From contig NZ_JACRTG010000018.1 in assembly GCF_014385195.1 (NCBI RefSeq), positions 62,001 through 126,000 of the forward strand: a stretch of DNA of 64,000 bases. The letters run 5' to 3'. The first letter of the stretch is position 1. The number at the start of each line of letters is the position of its first letter. Source of the DNA: Paratissierella segnis. Its GTDB lineage: Bacteria > Bacillota > Clostridia > Tissierellales > Tissierellaceae. Below are positions 41,868 through 50,623 of the stretch, piece by piece. The notes below the pieces were generated by a model that was not told the DNA's origin, ran no database searches, and was given only the letters and a program-made list of their open reading frames with translations. A program made the translations under genes and the position numbers.

Positions 41868-43527
41868 TTATATATTAGAATACTGGAATGATATACAAAC
41901 TGATAAAGTAGCAGTAAGCAAAAAGATATATAAAACTTATAAAAAAGTAGTACAAGATATAGAAAATCCAGGTAGATGGCATTATGATGATTTGAGAGCA
42001 AAACACGCAGTTTATTTCATAGAAGAATACTGTAGACATTCCCAAGGAGAAATGGGAGGACAAAAGATAATTCTTGAAACTTGGGAAAGAGCAATGATAA
42101 GTACAATATTCGGCTTTGTAGACAACGATGGATACAGAAAGTATCGTAGAGCAGTATGGATAGTAGGTAAAAAGAACGGTAAATCATTAGTAGCAAGTGC
42201 AGTAGGATTATATATGCAAATAGCAGATGGAGAAATGGGACCTGAGGTAGTAAGTGCTGCAACAACAAGGGACCAAGCTAAAAAGATTTGGGAAGCAGCT
42301 AAGGCCATGGTAATGATGAGCCCAGTCCTAAAAAAGAGAATTAAACCTCTAACTGGCGAATTATCCAGTAAGGCTTTTAACTTTGGAACATTTAAACCCT
42401 TATCAAGTGATTATAATACACTAGATGGATTAAACCTTCATTGTGTACTGCTAGACGAATTACAACAATGGAAAAATGGTTTAGCTTTATATGATATATT
42501 GGCAAGGGGTATTTCAGCAAGGAAACAACCTTTAATCTTTATTACTACAACAGCAGGAACGATAAGAGAGGATATATACGATGTAATTTATGATGAGTGT
42601 GAATTAATTATAAATGGGTACGAAGATCCAAACGGATATAAAGATGAAAGAACAATCGCATTTATATATGAATTAGACGAGAGAAAAGAGTGGACTGATG
42701 AAAAGTGTTGGGTAAAAGCTAACCCAGGACTAGGGACAATTAAAAACTATGATATATTAAAAAATGAAGTAGAAAAAGCAAAGGAAAATCCTTTATTAGT
42801 TAAAAACCTATTATGTAAGGATTTTAATATAAGAGAAACATCAACTGAAACTTGGCTTTCATTTGAAGATTTAAACAATACAGCTACATTTGATTTGAGA
42901 GAATTAAAACCGAGGTATGGAATAGGTGGAGTTGACTTATCAAGCACAACTGACCTAACCAATGCAACGGTTATTTTTATGTGTAGAGATAATCCGACAA
43001 TATATGTATTACAAATGTACTGGTTGCCCGAGGACCTATTAGAGCAAAGAGCAAAGGAAGATAAAATCCCTTATAATATTTGGCGAGATATGGGACTATT
43101 GCAAACTACACCAGGTAACAAAGTTCATTATAAATTTGTGACGGATTGGTTTTTAAAAGTGCAAAACGAACTAGATATATATATCCCTTGGATAGGATAT
43201 GACAGTTGGTCCGCAACTTATTTTGTAGAGGAAATGAAGTCTTATTTTGGTAAAGATAGTATGGAGCCAGTAATACAAGGTAAAAAGACTTTATCAGGTC
43301 CTATGAAATCATTAGGGGCAGATTTGGCAGCTAAAAAGATTAATTATAATAATTCGCCAATACTTAAATGGAACTTGTCAAACGTAGCAGTTGATATAGA
43401 TAAAAATGACAATATACAACCTACAAAGGGGAGTAATCAAAGAAAAAGAATAGATGGATTTGCAGGCCTATTAAATGCTTATGTAGTTTTAGAAAGACAC
43501 TATGAAGATTATATCAATATGATTTAA
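41836..43527 (+). CDS. Terminase large subunit
   Basis: ATG at 41836; longer in-frame starts lie inside terS. 563 residues with the Walker A-like WIVGKKNGKSLVA, Walker B LLDELQQW, FITTTAGTIRED and a C-terminal nuclease domain with GGVDLSSTTDLT and YDSWSA. HK97/phi31-type terminase that packages DNA into proheads. Confidence 0.95.
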   Translation: MALTSSLQQDNYILEYWNDIQTDKVAVSKKIYKTYKKVVQDIENPGRWHYDDLRAKHAVYFIEEYCRHSQGEMGGQKIILETWERAMISTIFGFVDNDGYRKYRRAVWIVGKKNGKSLVASAVGLYMQIADGEMGPEVVSAATTRDQAKKIWEAAKAMVMMSPVLKKRIKPLTGELSSKAFNFGTFKPLSSDYNTLDGLNLHCVLLDELQQWKNGLALYDILARGISARKQPLIFITTTAGTIREDIYDVIYDECELIINGYEDPNGYKDERTIAFIYELDERKEWTDEKCWVKANPGLGTIKNYDILKNEVEKAKENPLLVKNLLCKDFNIRETSTETWLSFEDLNNTATFDLRELKPRYGIGGVDLSSTTDLTNATVIFMCRDNPTIYVLQMYWLPEDLLEQRAKEDKIPYNIWRDMGLLQTTPGNKVHYKFVTDWFLKVQNELDIYIPWIGYDSWSATYFVEEMKSYFGKDSMEPVIQGKKTLSGPMKSLGADLAAKKINYNNSPILKWNLSNVAVDIDKNDNIQPTKGSNQRKRIDGFAGLLNAYVVLERHYEDYINMI

Positions 43528-43539
43528 GGAGGTGATTAC

Positions 43540-44691
43540 TTGGGAATATTTGATAGATTTAGAAATAAAACAGTAACAGTATCAAAGTATAAGATGATAA
43601 CAGATGAAGGTGATGGCTTTTATGCGTGGAATGGTAACTTATATCAATCCGATATTGTAAGAGCAGCAATAAGACCAAAATCAAGGGCGATAGGCAAGGC
43701 AATAGGTAAACATATTAGGAATAGCCCTGATGGAATGAAAATCAACCCTGATGTGTATATGAGATTTCTATTAGAAGAACCGAATCCATATATGACAGGA
43801 CAAATGCTACAAGAAAAACTAATAACTCAATTAGAGTTAAACAATAATGCCTTTGCCTATATAAATAGAGATGAAAATGGTTATCCTATTGAGATTTATC
43901 CTATAACAGCAACTTATGTAGATGCGGTACAAAATAACCAAGGAGAATTATTCCTTGTGTTTATTCTAAAAAGTGGCAAAACAGTAACATTTCGATATAC
44001 AGATGTAATTCATCTTAGAAAAGATTTTAATAATAATGAAATATTTGGAGATAGTCCAGCTAAAGCATTAATGCCGCTTATGGAAATTGTAAATACCACT
44101 GACCAAGGCATTGTTAAGGCAATAAGAAACTCTAACATAATAAGATGGCTACTTAAATTCAATCAGTCTCTAAGGCCAGAGGACTTGAAGAAACAAACTA
44201 AGCAATTCATAGATGATTATATGAATATTGAAAGTGATACTGTAGGTGCTGCTGCTACTGATGCAAAAGCAGAAGCTAAGCAAGTAGAGCCTAAAGACTA
44301 TGTACCTAATGCAGTGCAAATGGATAAGACCACTCAAAGGATATTATCATTCTTTAATACCAATGAGGATATAGTCCAGGGCAAATATGATGAAAATAAA
44401 TGGATCTCTTATTATGAAAGTTCAATAGAACCTGACATAATTCAGCTTAGTGGAGAATATACAAGAAAGTTATTCTCAAGAAGGGAGAGAGGGTTTGGCA
44501 ACAAAATAATATTTGAAAGTTCTAATTTAAACTTTGCTAGCATGCAAACTAAATTAAATTTAGTTCAATATGTAGACAGAGGAATAATGTCTCCTAATGA
44601 AGTAAGAGCAATACTTAATTTGGCACCAAGGGAAGGTGGAGACCAATATGTATTAAGGAAGGATACTGGTATAGTTGGAGGAGGTGATTAG
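43540..44691 (+). CDS. Portal protein (HK97 type)
   Basis: TTG start 8 bases after AAGGAGGTGAT. 383 residues; NLYQSDIVRAAIRPKSRAIG, ELNNNAFAYINRDENGYPIE, YTDVIHLRKDF and the C-terminal MSPNEVRAILNLAPREGGD are portal hallmarks. Forms the dodecameric DNA channel. Confidence 0.94.
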   Translation: MGIFDRFRNKTVTVSKYKMITDEGDGFYAWNGNLYQSDIVRAAIRPKSRAIGKAIGKHIRNSPDGMKINPDVYMRFLLEEPNPYMTGQMLQEKLITQLELNNNAFAYINRDENGYPIEIYPITATYVDAVQNNQGELFLVFILKSGKTVTFRYTDVIHLRKDFNNNEIFGDSPAKALMPLMEIVNTTDQGIVKAIRNSNIIRWLLKFNQSLRPEDLKKQTKQFIDDYMNIESDTVGAAATDAKAEAKQVEPKDYVPNAVQMDKTTQRILSFFNTNEDIVQGKYDENKWISYYESSIEPDIIQLSGEYTRKLFSRRERGFGNKIIFESSNLNFASMQTKLNLVQYVDRGIMSPNEVRAILNLAPREGGDQYVLRKDTGIVGGGD

Positions 44692-44967
44692 GTGAGAGAA
44701 GTAAATGAAGTTAAATCAGTAACGCAAAAACAAATAGATGAAATATTATTCAATTCAGAGATGAAAGAATTTCATAGAATATTCGGCAAGCAATGCATTG
44801 TAGTAGCGCTTTTACCTAATGGCTTTACTATAGTAGGGGAGTCAGCTTGCGTAGACCCTAACAATTATGACGAAACAATAGGCTATGATTTGGCGGTGAA
44901 AGACATCGAAAAACAGCTATGGATGTTGGAAGGTTACCTATTGCAGAACAAGGAGGTGATTAGGTGA
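44692..44967 (+). CDS. Small head-region protein, Gp49-like (91 aa)
   Basis: GTG start with AGGAGGTGATTAG upstream, right after the portal stop. Contains QCIVVALLPNGFTIVGESAC and CVDPNNYDETIGYDLAVKDI, matching small proteins often seen between portal and protease genes or elsewhere in phages. Function unknown. Confidence 0.6.
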   Translation: MREVNEVKSVTQKQIDEILFNSEMKEFHRIFGKQCIVVALLPNGFTIVGESACVDPNNYDETIGYDLAVKDIEKQLWMLEGYLLQNKEVIR

Positions 44968-45659
44968 AGGTAAATATAAAAGGTCCTATAATATCAAATA
45001 GCGAAGCTTGGATCTATGAATGGTTTGGGATTGAAGCCACAAGCCCTAATTCAGTAAACAAAGTGTTGGAATCTGCAAAAGGTGAAGATGTTGAAGTGGA
45101 AATAAATTCAGGTGGCGGAAGTGTATTTGCTGGAAGTGAAATATATACTGCTTTAAAATCCTATCAAGGCAATGTTACTGTAAGGATTGTAGGATTAGCC
45201 GCAAGTGCTGCAAGTGTAATAGCAATGGCTGGTAAAAAGATTATAATGTCTCCTACAGCACAAATGATGGTTCATAATGTATCTTCTTATGCAGAAGGTG
45301 ATTATAGAAGCATGGAGCATACAGCCGAAGTATTAAAAAGTGCTAATAATACTATTGCCAATGCTTACAGGATAAAAACAGGCAAAACACAAGAAGAATT
45401 ACTTAGTTTAATGGATAGTGAAACATGGATGACAGCAGAGAAAGCTAAGGAATTAGGATTTATAGATGAGGTAATGTTTGAAAATGATATACAGTTAGTA
45501 GCGAGTACAGATTATTCAGGCATGTTGCCACTAGAAGTAATAAATAAAATAAGAAACACAATTAAGAATCCGATTAATTCAGAAAAGAATGAGTCGGATA
45601 TTTTAATGGCAAAATTTAATTATTTAAAATTGAAGGGAGATGTTAAGCATGAAGTATAA
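44964..45659 (+). CDS. ClpP-like head maturation protease
   Basis: GTG start overlaps the preceding stop (GTGA). 231 residues with the ClpP fold: EINSGGGSVFAG, GLAASAASVIAMAG (catalytic Ser near 81), MMVHNVS (His104) and the later acidic residue. Cleaves capsid protein and probably acts as scaffold. Followed by the capsid gene. Confidence 0.92.
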   Translation: MKVNIKGPIISNSEAWIYEWFGIEATSPNSVNKVLESAKGEDVEVEINSGGGSVFAGSEIYTALKSYQGNVTVRIVGLAASAASVIAMAGKKIIMSPTAQMMVHNVSSYAEGDYRSMEHTAEVLKSANNTIANAYRIKTGKTQEELLSLMDSETWMTAEKAKELGFIDEVMFENDIQLVASTDYSGMLPLEVINKIRNTIKNPINSEKNESDILMAKFNYLKLKGDVKHEV

Positions 45660-46917
45660 CGAATATTTAGAACAAAGAAATGCATTAATGACAGAGGTAG
45701 AAAATCTAATCAATGAAGGTAAAATTGAAGATTCCAATGCAAAGATGGAAGAAGTAAAAGCATTAGATAACAAGTTTGAAGAAATTAAGTTAGCAAATGC
45801 TAATTTAAACGCATTGAAGGACAACAACAAGGTATTAGACTTAGAAAATAAAACAGTAAAAGTAGAGGGGGTAAAAGTAGTGGATAATATTTTAGAAAAC
45901 AAAGTAGTAAATGAAAGCAAAGTATACGAAAATGCATGGGCAAAATATATACAAGGTAACAAGCTAGAAGGAAATGAGTTAGAAGTATTTAACAAGGTAA
46001 ATAAAGAGTTTAACAATGCTTATACTCACACAACAGTTAACACACCAACATTAATACCTGATACTGTGGTAGCTGGAATTTGGGCAAGAGCAGAAGAAAT
46101 GTATCCTTTGTTAGCAGATGTTAAGAAATACAATGTTAGAGGTACATTAACTATTAACAAGCATACTGCAATAGCAGAAGGAGATGCAGCTTGGTATGAT
46201 GAAGCAACAGCAACAGCAGATGAAAAGAATGTATTTGGGCAACTTCAATTAACAGGATGTGAACTTGCTAAAGCTATCACTGTGACTTGGAAAATGAGAG
46301 CAATGGCAGTAGAAGAATTTATTCCATACATCAAGAACGAACTAGGCAAGAGAGTAGGGGTAGCACTAGGAACCGCAGTGCCTACAGGTAAAGGCAAGCC
46401 AGGCGAAAGTGATACATTCTTACCTGAACCATTAGGAATAGAAACTGCATTATTAGCAGAAACAGACACTCCACAAGTAGTGACTTATGACTTTGACAAT
46501 GTAACTACAGCAGTGCCACTAACTTACGCAAAGATAACTGAAGCTATTAGTAAAGTACATTCTTCTTACTTAAATGGTTGTGCTTTCTATGCTAATAACT
46601 CTACAATTTGGACACAACTTGCTAACATAACAGATGAAAATGGTAGACCAATATTTATTCCAGATACTACAGCGGGTGGAGTAGGCAGGATGTTAGGTTT
46701 TGTAGTTAAAGCAGATGCGGGAGTAACAGCAAATAATATAATCTTTGGTAACCCTGGGGAAGCATATATCATGAACACCAATGAGCCAATGAGTATTGCA
46801 ACAGAAGAACACGTAAAAGCTAGAACTGTAGACTATGCAGCATACACTATCGTAGATGGAGCACCTTTAGATACTAAAGCCTTTGCATTAATTCAAGAAG
46901 TAGTAGTGGCTGGATAA
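45649..46917 (+). CDS. Major capsid protein (HK97 fold)
   Basis: ATG at 45649 after AAGGGAG. 422 residues: N-terminal helical delta domain (EVENLINEGKIEDSNAKMEE, ~1-110) that the protease would remove, then the HK97 core with NTPTLIPDTVVAGIWARAEE, AWYDEATATADEKN and GNPGEAYIMNTNEPM. The C-terminus ends in a hydrophobic strand. Confidence 0.95.
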   Translation: MKYNEYLEQRNALMTEVENLINEGKIEDSNAKMEEVKALDNKFEEIKLANANLNALKDNNKVLDLENKTVKVEGVKVVDNILENKVVNESKVYENAWAKYIQGNKLEGNELEVFNKVNKEFNNAYTHTTVNTPTLIPDTVVAGIWARAEEMYPLLADVKKYNVRGTLTINKHTAIAEGDAAWYDEATATADEKNVFGQLQLTGCELAKAITVTWKMRAMAVEEFIPYIKNELGKRVGVALGTAVPTGKGKPGESDTFLPEPLGIETALLAETDTPQVVTYDFDNVTTAVPLTYAKITEAISKVHSSYLNGCAFYANNSTIWTQLANITDENGRPIFIPDTTAGGVGRMLGFVVKADAGVTANNIIFGNPGEAYIMNTNEPMSIATEEHVKARTVDYAAYTIVDGAPLDTKAFALIQEVVVAG

Positions 46918-46918
46918 G

Positions 46919-47173
46919 ATGTATAAGGTAATTAGAGAATTTCACGATAAGTATAACTTAAAAATAGTCTACAAAGTCGGAGATGAATTTTCTTCTAATG
47001 AGCCTGATAGGATAAAAGATTTAATTGATAGAGGATTGATTGAGGGTGACAAGCCCTTTTTTAACTCTATGACGAAAAAAGAGATTATGAAGGTATTGGA
47101 AGAAAGAAGTATAGAATACGATATGAAAGCAAGGAAAGATGATTTAATTGAACTGCTACAAGGCGGTGATTAG
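46919..47173 (+). CDS. SAP/Rho-N-like small head protein (84 aa)
   Basis: Starts one base after the capsid stop. Contains NSMTKKEIMKVLEERSIEYD and ARKDDLIELLQGGD, a SAP-like helix-extended-helix DNA-binding motif. Common directly after capsid genes; probably a head or connector accessory. Confidence 0.75.
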   Translation: MYKVIREFHDKYNLKIVYKVGDEFSSNEPDRIKDLIDRGLIEGDKPFFNSMTKKEIMKVLEERSIEYDMKARKDDLIELLQGGD

Positions 47174-47458
47174 ATGTTAAACGATATTAAAGATGCACTA
47201 AGAATTAATGGAGAAGATTTAAACAATGAAATTCTAGACTTAATTGGAAGTGCTAAAGCGGATTTAATATTATCAGGAGTTAATAAAGATAAAGTTATAG
47301 ACACAGACCCATTAATTAAAAGAGCGGTAATACTTTATTGTAAAGCTAATTTTGGCTATGATGATGTAAAACTATCAGAGAGATTCGAACAGTCTTATAT
47401 AAGTCTAAAACACCATTTAACACTATCGACTGAATATACAGTAGGTGATGTAATATGA
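47174..47458 (+). CDS. Head-tail connector protein (gp6-like)
   Basis: 94 residues; GEDLNNEILDLIGSAKADLI and DTDPLIKRAVILYCKANFGY are the gp6-like adaptor signature. Forms the ring below the portal. Overlaps the next gene by 4 bases. Confidence 0.9.
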   Translation: MLNDIKDALRINGEDLNNEILDLIGSAKADLILSGVNKDKVIDTDPLIKRAVILYCKANFGYDDVKLSERFEQSYISLKHHLTLSTEYTVGDVI

Positions 47459-47769
47459 GAGATTATAGACATAAGATAGACTTCTTACACTTAGTAAAAA
47501 AAAGAGATGAATTCGGAGAGTATATTGAAGATTGGGAAGTGTTCAAAGGCGGAATATGGGCGAGTAAAGACCCTTTATTAGGCAATGAATATTTTACAGC
47601 TTTGACTACAGATACAAAGGTAGAAGTAAAGTTTAATATGAGATATGTAGAAGGGATTACAAACTTAATGAGAATAAAACATAATGACGAAATATACGAG
47701 ATACTATCCGCTATTAATGTAAAAAGTTTAAATAGAGAACTGCTTTGCTATTGTAGGTTGGTGAAATAA
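47455..47769 (+). CDS. Head closure/adaptor protein (SPP1 gp16-like)
   Basis: 104 residues; RHKIDFLHLVKKRDEFGEYI and GGIWASKDPLLGNEYF, LMRIKHNDEIYEILSAI fit the beta-barrel head-tail adaptor family. Confidence 0.85.
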   Translation: MRDYRHKIDFLHLVKKRDEFGEYIEDWEVFKGGIWASKDPLLGNEYFTALTTDTKVEVKFNMRYVEGITNLMRIKHNDEIYEILSAINVKSLNRELLCYCRLVK

Positions 47770-47770
47770 G

Positions 47771-47902
47771 ATGAGTAAAAATAAAAAAACTAAATGGTAT
47801 TGTGCCGATTGTGAGTATACAGAGATAAATAATAAGCAAATGGATGGCCTTCGTTGTCCTAAGTGTAATAGTAAGTTTTTTATTGGTAAGTTGGTGAAAT
47901 AA
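47771..47902 (+). CDS. Small zinc-ribbon protein (43 aa)
   Basis: WYCADCEYTE...RCPKCNSKFF gives two CxxC pairs, a rubredoxin-like zinc ribbon. It sits between the adaptor and tail-completion genes with single-base gaps. Function unknown. Confidence 0.7.
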   Translation: MSKNKKTKWYCADCEYTEINNKQMDGLRCPKCNSKFFIGKLVK

Positions 47903-48367
47903 TTGGCTAAGGTAAGATTTAAAGTTGAGGGCATGAGAGAATTAGAACGTAGCCTTAAACAACTAGGTAAGGTACCTCAAAAACACGTAACAGCGAGTGC
48001 TAGAAAAGGTATGAACATAGCCTTAAAACAATCTAAAGCTAATGCGCCTGTTGATACTGGGATGCTTAAAAAGGGAATTGTGTCTAAAGGTGAAAGGTCA
48101 AGACAGAAAGGCAAGAAAGTATATAGAATAATGTTTGACTCTAGAATGAATGACATATTCCAAAAACCTAACAAGGAAGGCAAAATCACAGGCTATTATC
48201 CAATTTCACAAGAATATGGGTTCTTTGCTAAGAATGGTAGGTATATACCAGGTTATCGTTTTATAAGTGATAGTTTGACCGACAATGTAAATAAAATAGA
48301 AAAAACAATAGTAAGCGAAATGCAAAAGAAAATTGATGCTGAAATAGCGAAAGCGGGGTTGAGATAA
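47903..48367 (+). CDS. HK97 gp10-like tail completion protein
   Basis: TTG start after GGTGA. 154 residues; ELERSLKQLGKVPQKHVTAS, ANAPVDTGMLKKGI and YYPISQEYGFFAKNGRYIPG are the gp10 family pattern. Joins head and tail. Confidence 0.92.
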   Translation: MAKVRFKVEGMRELERSLKQLGKVPQKHVTASARKGMNIALKQSKANAPVDTGMLKKGIVSKGERSRQKGKKVYRIMFDSRMNDIFQKPNKEGKITGYYPISQEYGFFAKNGRYIPGYRFISDSLTDNVNKIEKTIVSEMQKKIDAEIAKAGLR

Positions 48368-48553
48368 ATGGATAAAGAAACTGTAAAAAAGATACTGAAT
48401 GATTTTATTGATTCTGTAGATGAAATACAAGATTTTTCTATAGCAAATGAAGTAGAAGAAATAGATAGGTCTACATTAGATGGAGAAAACATAATCAGAG
48501 TACCGACAGGCTTAACTAATATTTATATAACCACTTTTAAGGAGCTAAAATAA
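48368..48553 (+). CDS. Small acidic tail-region protein (61 aa)
   Basis: Abuts gp10-like and the next gene. Sequence DKETVKKILNDFIDSVDEI then EEIDRSTLDGENIIRV. No family recognised. Confidence 0.55.
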   Translation: MDKETVKKILNDFIDSVDEIQDFSIANEVEEIDRSTLDGENIIRVPTGLTNIYITTFKELK

Positions 48554-48966
48554 TGGAATCTGCATTAAGGCAAGAATTAGAAACCAAAATTGAAGAGTTA
48601 AAACCAACCATAAATGATGATGGAACAGAGATAGGCTATGTATTCCCCACAAACGCACCAGAAGGGGTTACAAGACCTTATCTAGTTTACACGCGTATTA
48701 GCACCAAGAAGATAAAAACTCTCGAAGGAATGACGGGTAAAGAGTATCTTTCCTTCATGTTTAGCATTATGGCTACACGTTACGGAGATATGAAAAGAAT
48801 TACTAAAAAAGTTGAAAAGTTATTAGAATCATTACCACATACCGCTATAAGTGGTTTTTTTATTGAAGATTTAGACATAAATAATATTCATGAAGTTTAC
48901 GAACATGAATTAAAAGTAAATAGAGGGATAATAGATTTTACAATATATTTTGAGGAGGTAGAATGA
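48553..48966 (+). CDS. Tail terminator-like protein (137 aa)
   Basis: 137 residues: ALRQELETKIEELKPTINDD, YVFPTNAPEGVTRPYLVYTR and YLSFMFSIMATRYGDMKRIT match the tail-completion/terminator family (gp11/gpU-like). It directly precedes the major tail protein. Confidence 0.75.
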   Translation: MESALRQELETKIEELKPTINDDGTEIGYVFPTNAPEGVTRPYLVYTRISTKKIKTLEGMTGKEYLSFMFSIMATRYGDMKRITKKVEKLLESLPHTAISGFFIEDLDINNIHEVYEHELKVNRGIIDFTIYFEEVE

Positions 48967-49385
48967 TGGGTGAAGCAACTAGAGCATTAGGAACGAAGTT
49001 GAGCAAAGGTGAAAAAGATATTTCTGGACTAACTTCCATTGGCGGAATAGAAATTACAGCCGACACCATAGATACAACTACTTTAGACAGTGATGGAGGA
49101 TATAAAGAATCTATAGGTGGATTTAAAGATGCTGGTGAGGTTCCAATAGAAGGTTTTTTTAATCCTGACACAGAATCTGGGCAAGTAGCATTGCAGGATG
49201 CTTTAGATAGTGGATTAGCAGAAGATTATAAAATAACATTTCCTACCACACCACAAGCCGAATGGGCTTTTAAAGGGGTTGTAACAGGGTTTAAAGTAGG
49301 AGATGTAGATGTAGATGGGACTATAGGGTTTGGGGCTACAATAAAAGTATCAGGTAAACCAGTTTTAACAGTAACTACAGTATAG
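48966..49385 (+). CDS. Major tail protein
   Basis: ATG at 48966 (an ATG at 48963 also fits). 139 residues; TSIGGIEITADTIDTTTLDS and GGFKDAGEVPIEGFFNPD are the TP901-1/phi13-type tube protein pattern. Followed by a hairpin that could reduce transcription of the later tail genes. Confidence 0.92.
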   Translation: MGEATRALGTKLSKGEKDISGLTSIGGIEITADTIDTTTLDSDGGYKESIGGFKDAGEVPIEGFFNPDTESGQVALQDALDSGLAEDYKITFPTTPQAEWAFKGVVTGFKVGDVDVDGTIGFGATIKVSGKPVLTVTTV

Positions 49386-49412
49386 GGCTAGGATTATTCT
49401 TAGCCTTATTTT
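49386..49412 (+). terminator. Hairpin after the major tail gene
   Basis: GGCTA (49386-49390) pairs with TAGCC (49401-49405), extended by one G-T wobble, and is followed by TTATTTTTAT. Partial termination would set the high ratio of tail tube to tail assembly products. Confidence 0.6.
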
Positions 49413-49430
49413 TATATAGGGGGATTTAAT

Positions 49431-49520
49431 ATGGCTAAAAAGCTATTATTACCTATAGTGAAATTACTAAACAAAATACTATTTAAGATAAATAAAAAAC
49501 TGAAGGAGAGGTATAAATGA
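49431..49520 (+). CDS. Very small basic protein (29 aa), tentative
   Basis: ATG after TAGGGGG; the product AKKLLLPIVKLLNKILFKIN is a basic amphipathic or membrane helix. Overlaps the next start by 4 bases. Confidence 0.45.
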   Translation: MAKKLLLPIVKLLNKILFKINKKLKERYK

Positions 49521-49843
49521 GTTATTATCCAATACAATTAGACAAAATTAGAAACTTAAAATATGGAATGGTAGCAATAGACCTGATTGAAAAGAAGTAT
49601 AAGAAACCAATTATGGAAATAGAATCAATGCAGAATGGTAAATTGACAATGGAAGAATATGCATACGTTATATGGGCAGGGTTAGTACACGAAGATAAAA
49701 ACCTTACACCTAAAAAGGTAATGGAATTAATAGATGAACATTCATCATTATTGGCGGTTACAAAAGAGTTCTGGAATGCTTTTAATGCAGTATTTACAGA
49801 TGGTGAAGCCGAAGAAGTAGAGGAAGAAGGAAAAAACGAATAG
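49517..49843 (+). CDS. Tail assembly chaperone (gpG-like)
   Basis: 108 residues; YGMVAIDLIEKKYKKPIMEI and WAGLVHEDKNLTPKKVMEL are typical of the short chaperone. Its acidic tail (EAEEVEEEGKNE) contains the slippery site where ribosomes can shift to make the longer product. Confidence 0.88.
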   Translation: MSYYPIQLDKIRNLKYGMVAIDLIEKKYKKPIMEIESMQNGKLTMEEYAYVIWAGLVHEDKNLTPKKVMELIDEHSSLLAVTKEFWNAFNAVFTDGEAEEVEEEGKNE

Positions 49844-50190
49844 AAGGTAGTGAGGTAGAGCCTTTTACAATTAAAAGTGCTATGAAACTTGCTGCCGAAA
49901 TAGAATTACCGTTCTCGGAATTTTGGGAACTGACACCTTATGAATTTAATTTAAAAGTAGAAAGCTACTACAATAAAAAGGAAGAAAACTTCAAAGAAAA
50001 AATTACATTGGAGTATTGGAACGCAATGTGGACTATACAGTGGCTAGGAAAGAAATCAGACCGTCCAAAACCACTTAATGAAATATTGGATAATTTATAT
50101 AAAGAAAATAAAGTCATGACAGATAAGCAAATGCTAAATCAAGTTATGGCATTAAATAGATTATTTGGTGGAGTTGTAGAACAAAAATAA
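49517..50190 (+). CDS. Frameshifted tail chaperone (gpGT-like), -1 shift at 49831-49837
   Basis: A AAA AAC at 49831-49837 lies in the zero frame, six codon-bases before the gpG stop. A -1 shift continues through IEGSEVEPFTIKSAMKLAAE to WNAMWTIQWLGKK and ends at 50190, giving ~224 residues. The ATG at 49882 is inside this extension and has no ribosome site. This is the standard siphovirus gpG/gpGT arrangement. Confidence 0.88.
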
Positions 50191-50196
50191 TCATCC

Positions 50197-50225
50197 TTGC
50201 AATCTTTGGCAATAATATATATTAT
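50197..50225 (+). promoter_or_regulatory. Promoter of the small membrane-protein unit
   Basis: TTGCAA (50197-50202), 17 bp, TATTAT (50220-50225), within the tail operon just after the chaperone stop. Identical hexamers and spacing to 34371-34399. Confidence 0.65.
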
Positions 50226-50255
50226 AAAGGTAATATGTGCCAAGGGGGTATGATT

Positions 50256-50573
50256 ATGGGATTGTATGGTTCACCGGATTTATCAAAAAAATATGGAGAT
50301 ATAGAAGAATACGAAAAACAGAAGAAGAAAAAGAGTATCAAAATAAGTATACAAGCTATTGTGTTAGTAGTGATGTATTTAATTTTAATAATTAACAATG
50401 ATAATAAAATAGTAATGACAGCATCTTATGTCGGAGTACTATCAATGGTGTACTTTATAATTAATTTTATAATGATGATTTATAAACTAATAAAGAAACA
50501 AAGTGTAAACAAAGAAGTGATAAAAATATTAATATGTATAGCACTTTTTATAATAAGTGGCTTACTGATTTAG
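50256..50573 (+). CDS. Small three-TM membrane protein, cargo (moron) candidate
   Basis: ATG at 50256, 7 bases after AAGGGGG. 105 residues: an acidic/lysine-rich cytoplasmic N-terminus, then three hydrophobic segments (ISIQAIVLVVMYLILII, SYVGVLSMVYFIINFIMMI, VIKILICIALFIISGLLI). Its own promoter and terminator, and a position between chaperone and tape measure, mark it as a moron. Superinfection exclusion is a reasonable guess, not shown. Confidence 0.7.
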   Translation: MGLYGSPDLSKKYGDIEEYEKQKKKKSIKISIQAIVLVVMYLILIINNDNKIVMTASYVGVLSMVYFIINFIMMIYKLIKKQSVNKEVIKILICIALFIISGLLI

Positions 50574-50600
50574 GCATCTACTAAAGTAGGTGCTTTTATT
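50574..50600 (+). terminator. Terminator of the membrane-protein unit
   Basis: GCATCTAC-TAAA-GTAGGTGC (one T-G wobble) followed by TTTTATTAT. Confidence 0.82.
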
Positions 50601-50623
50601 ATGCCAAAAAGGCAGGTGAGAAA

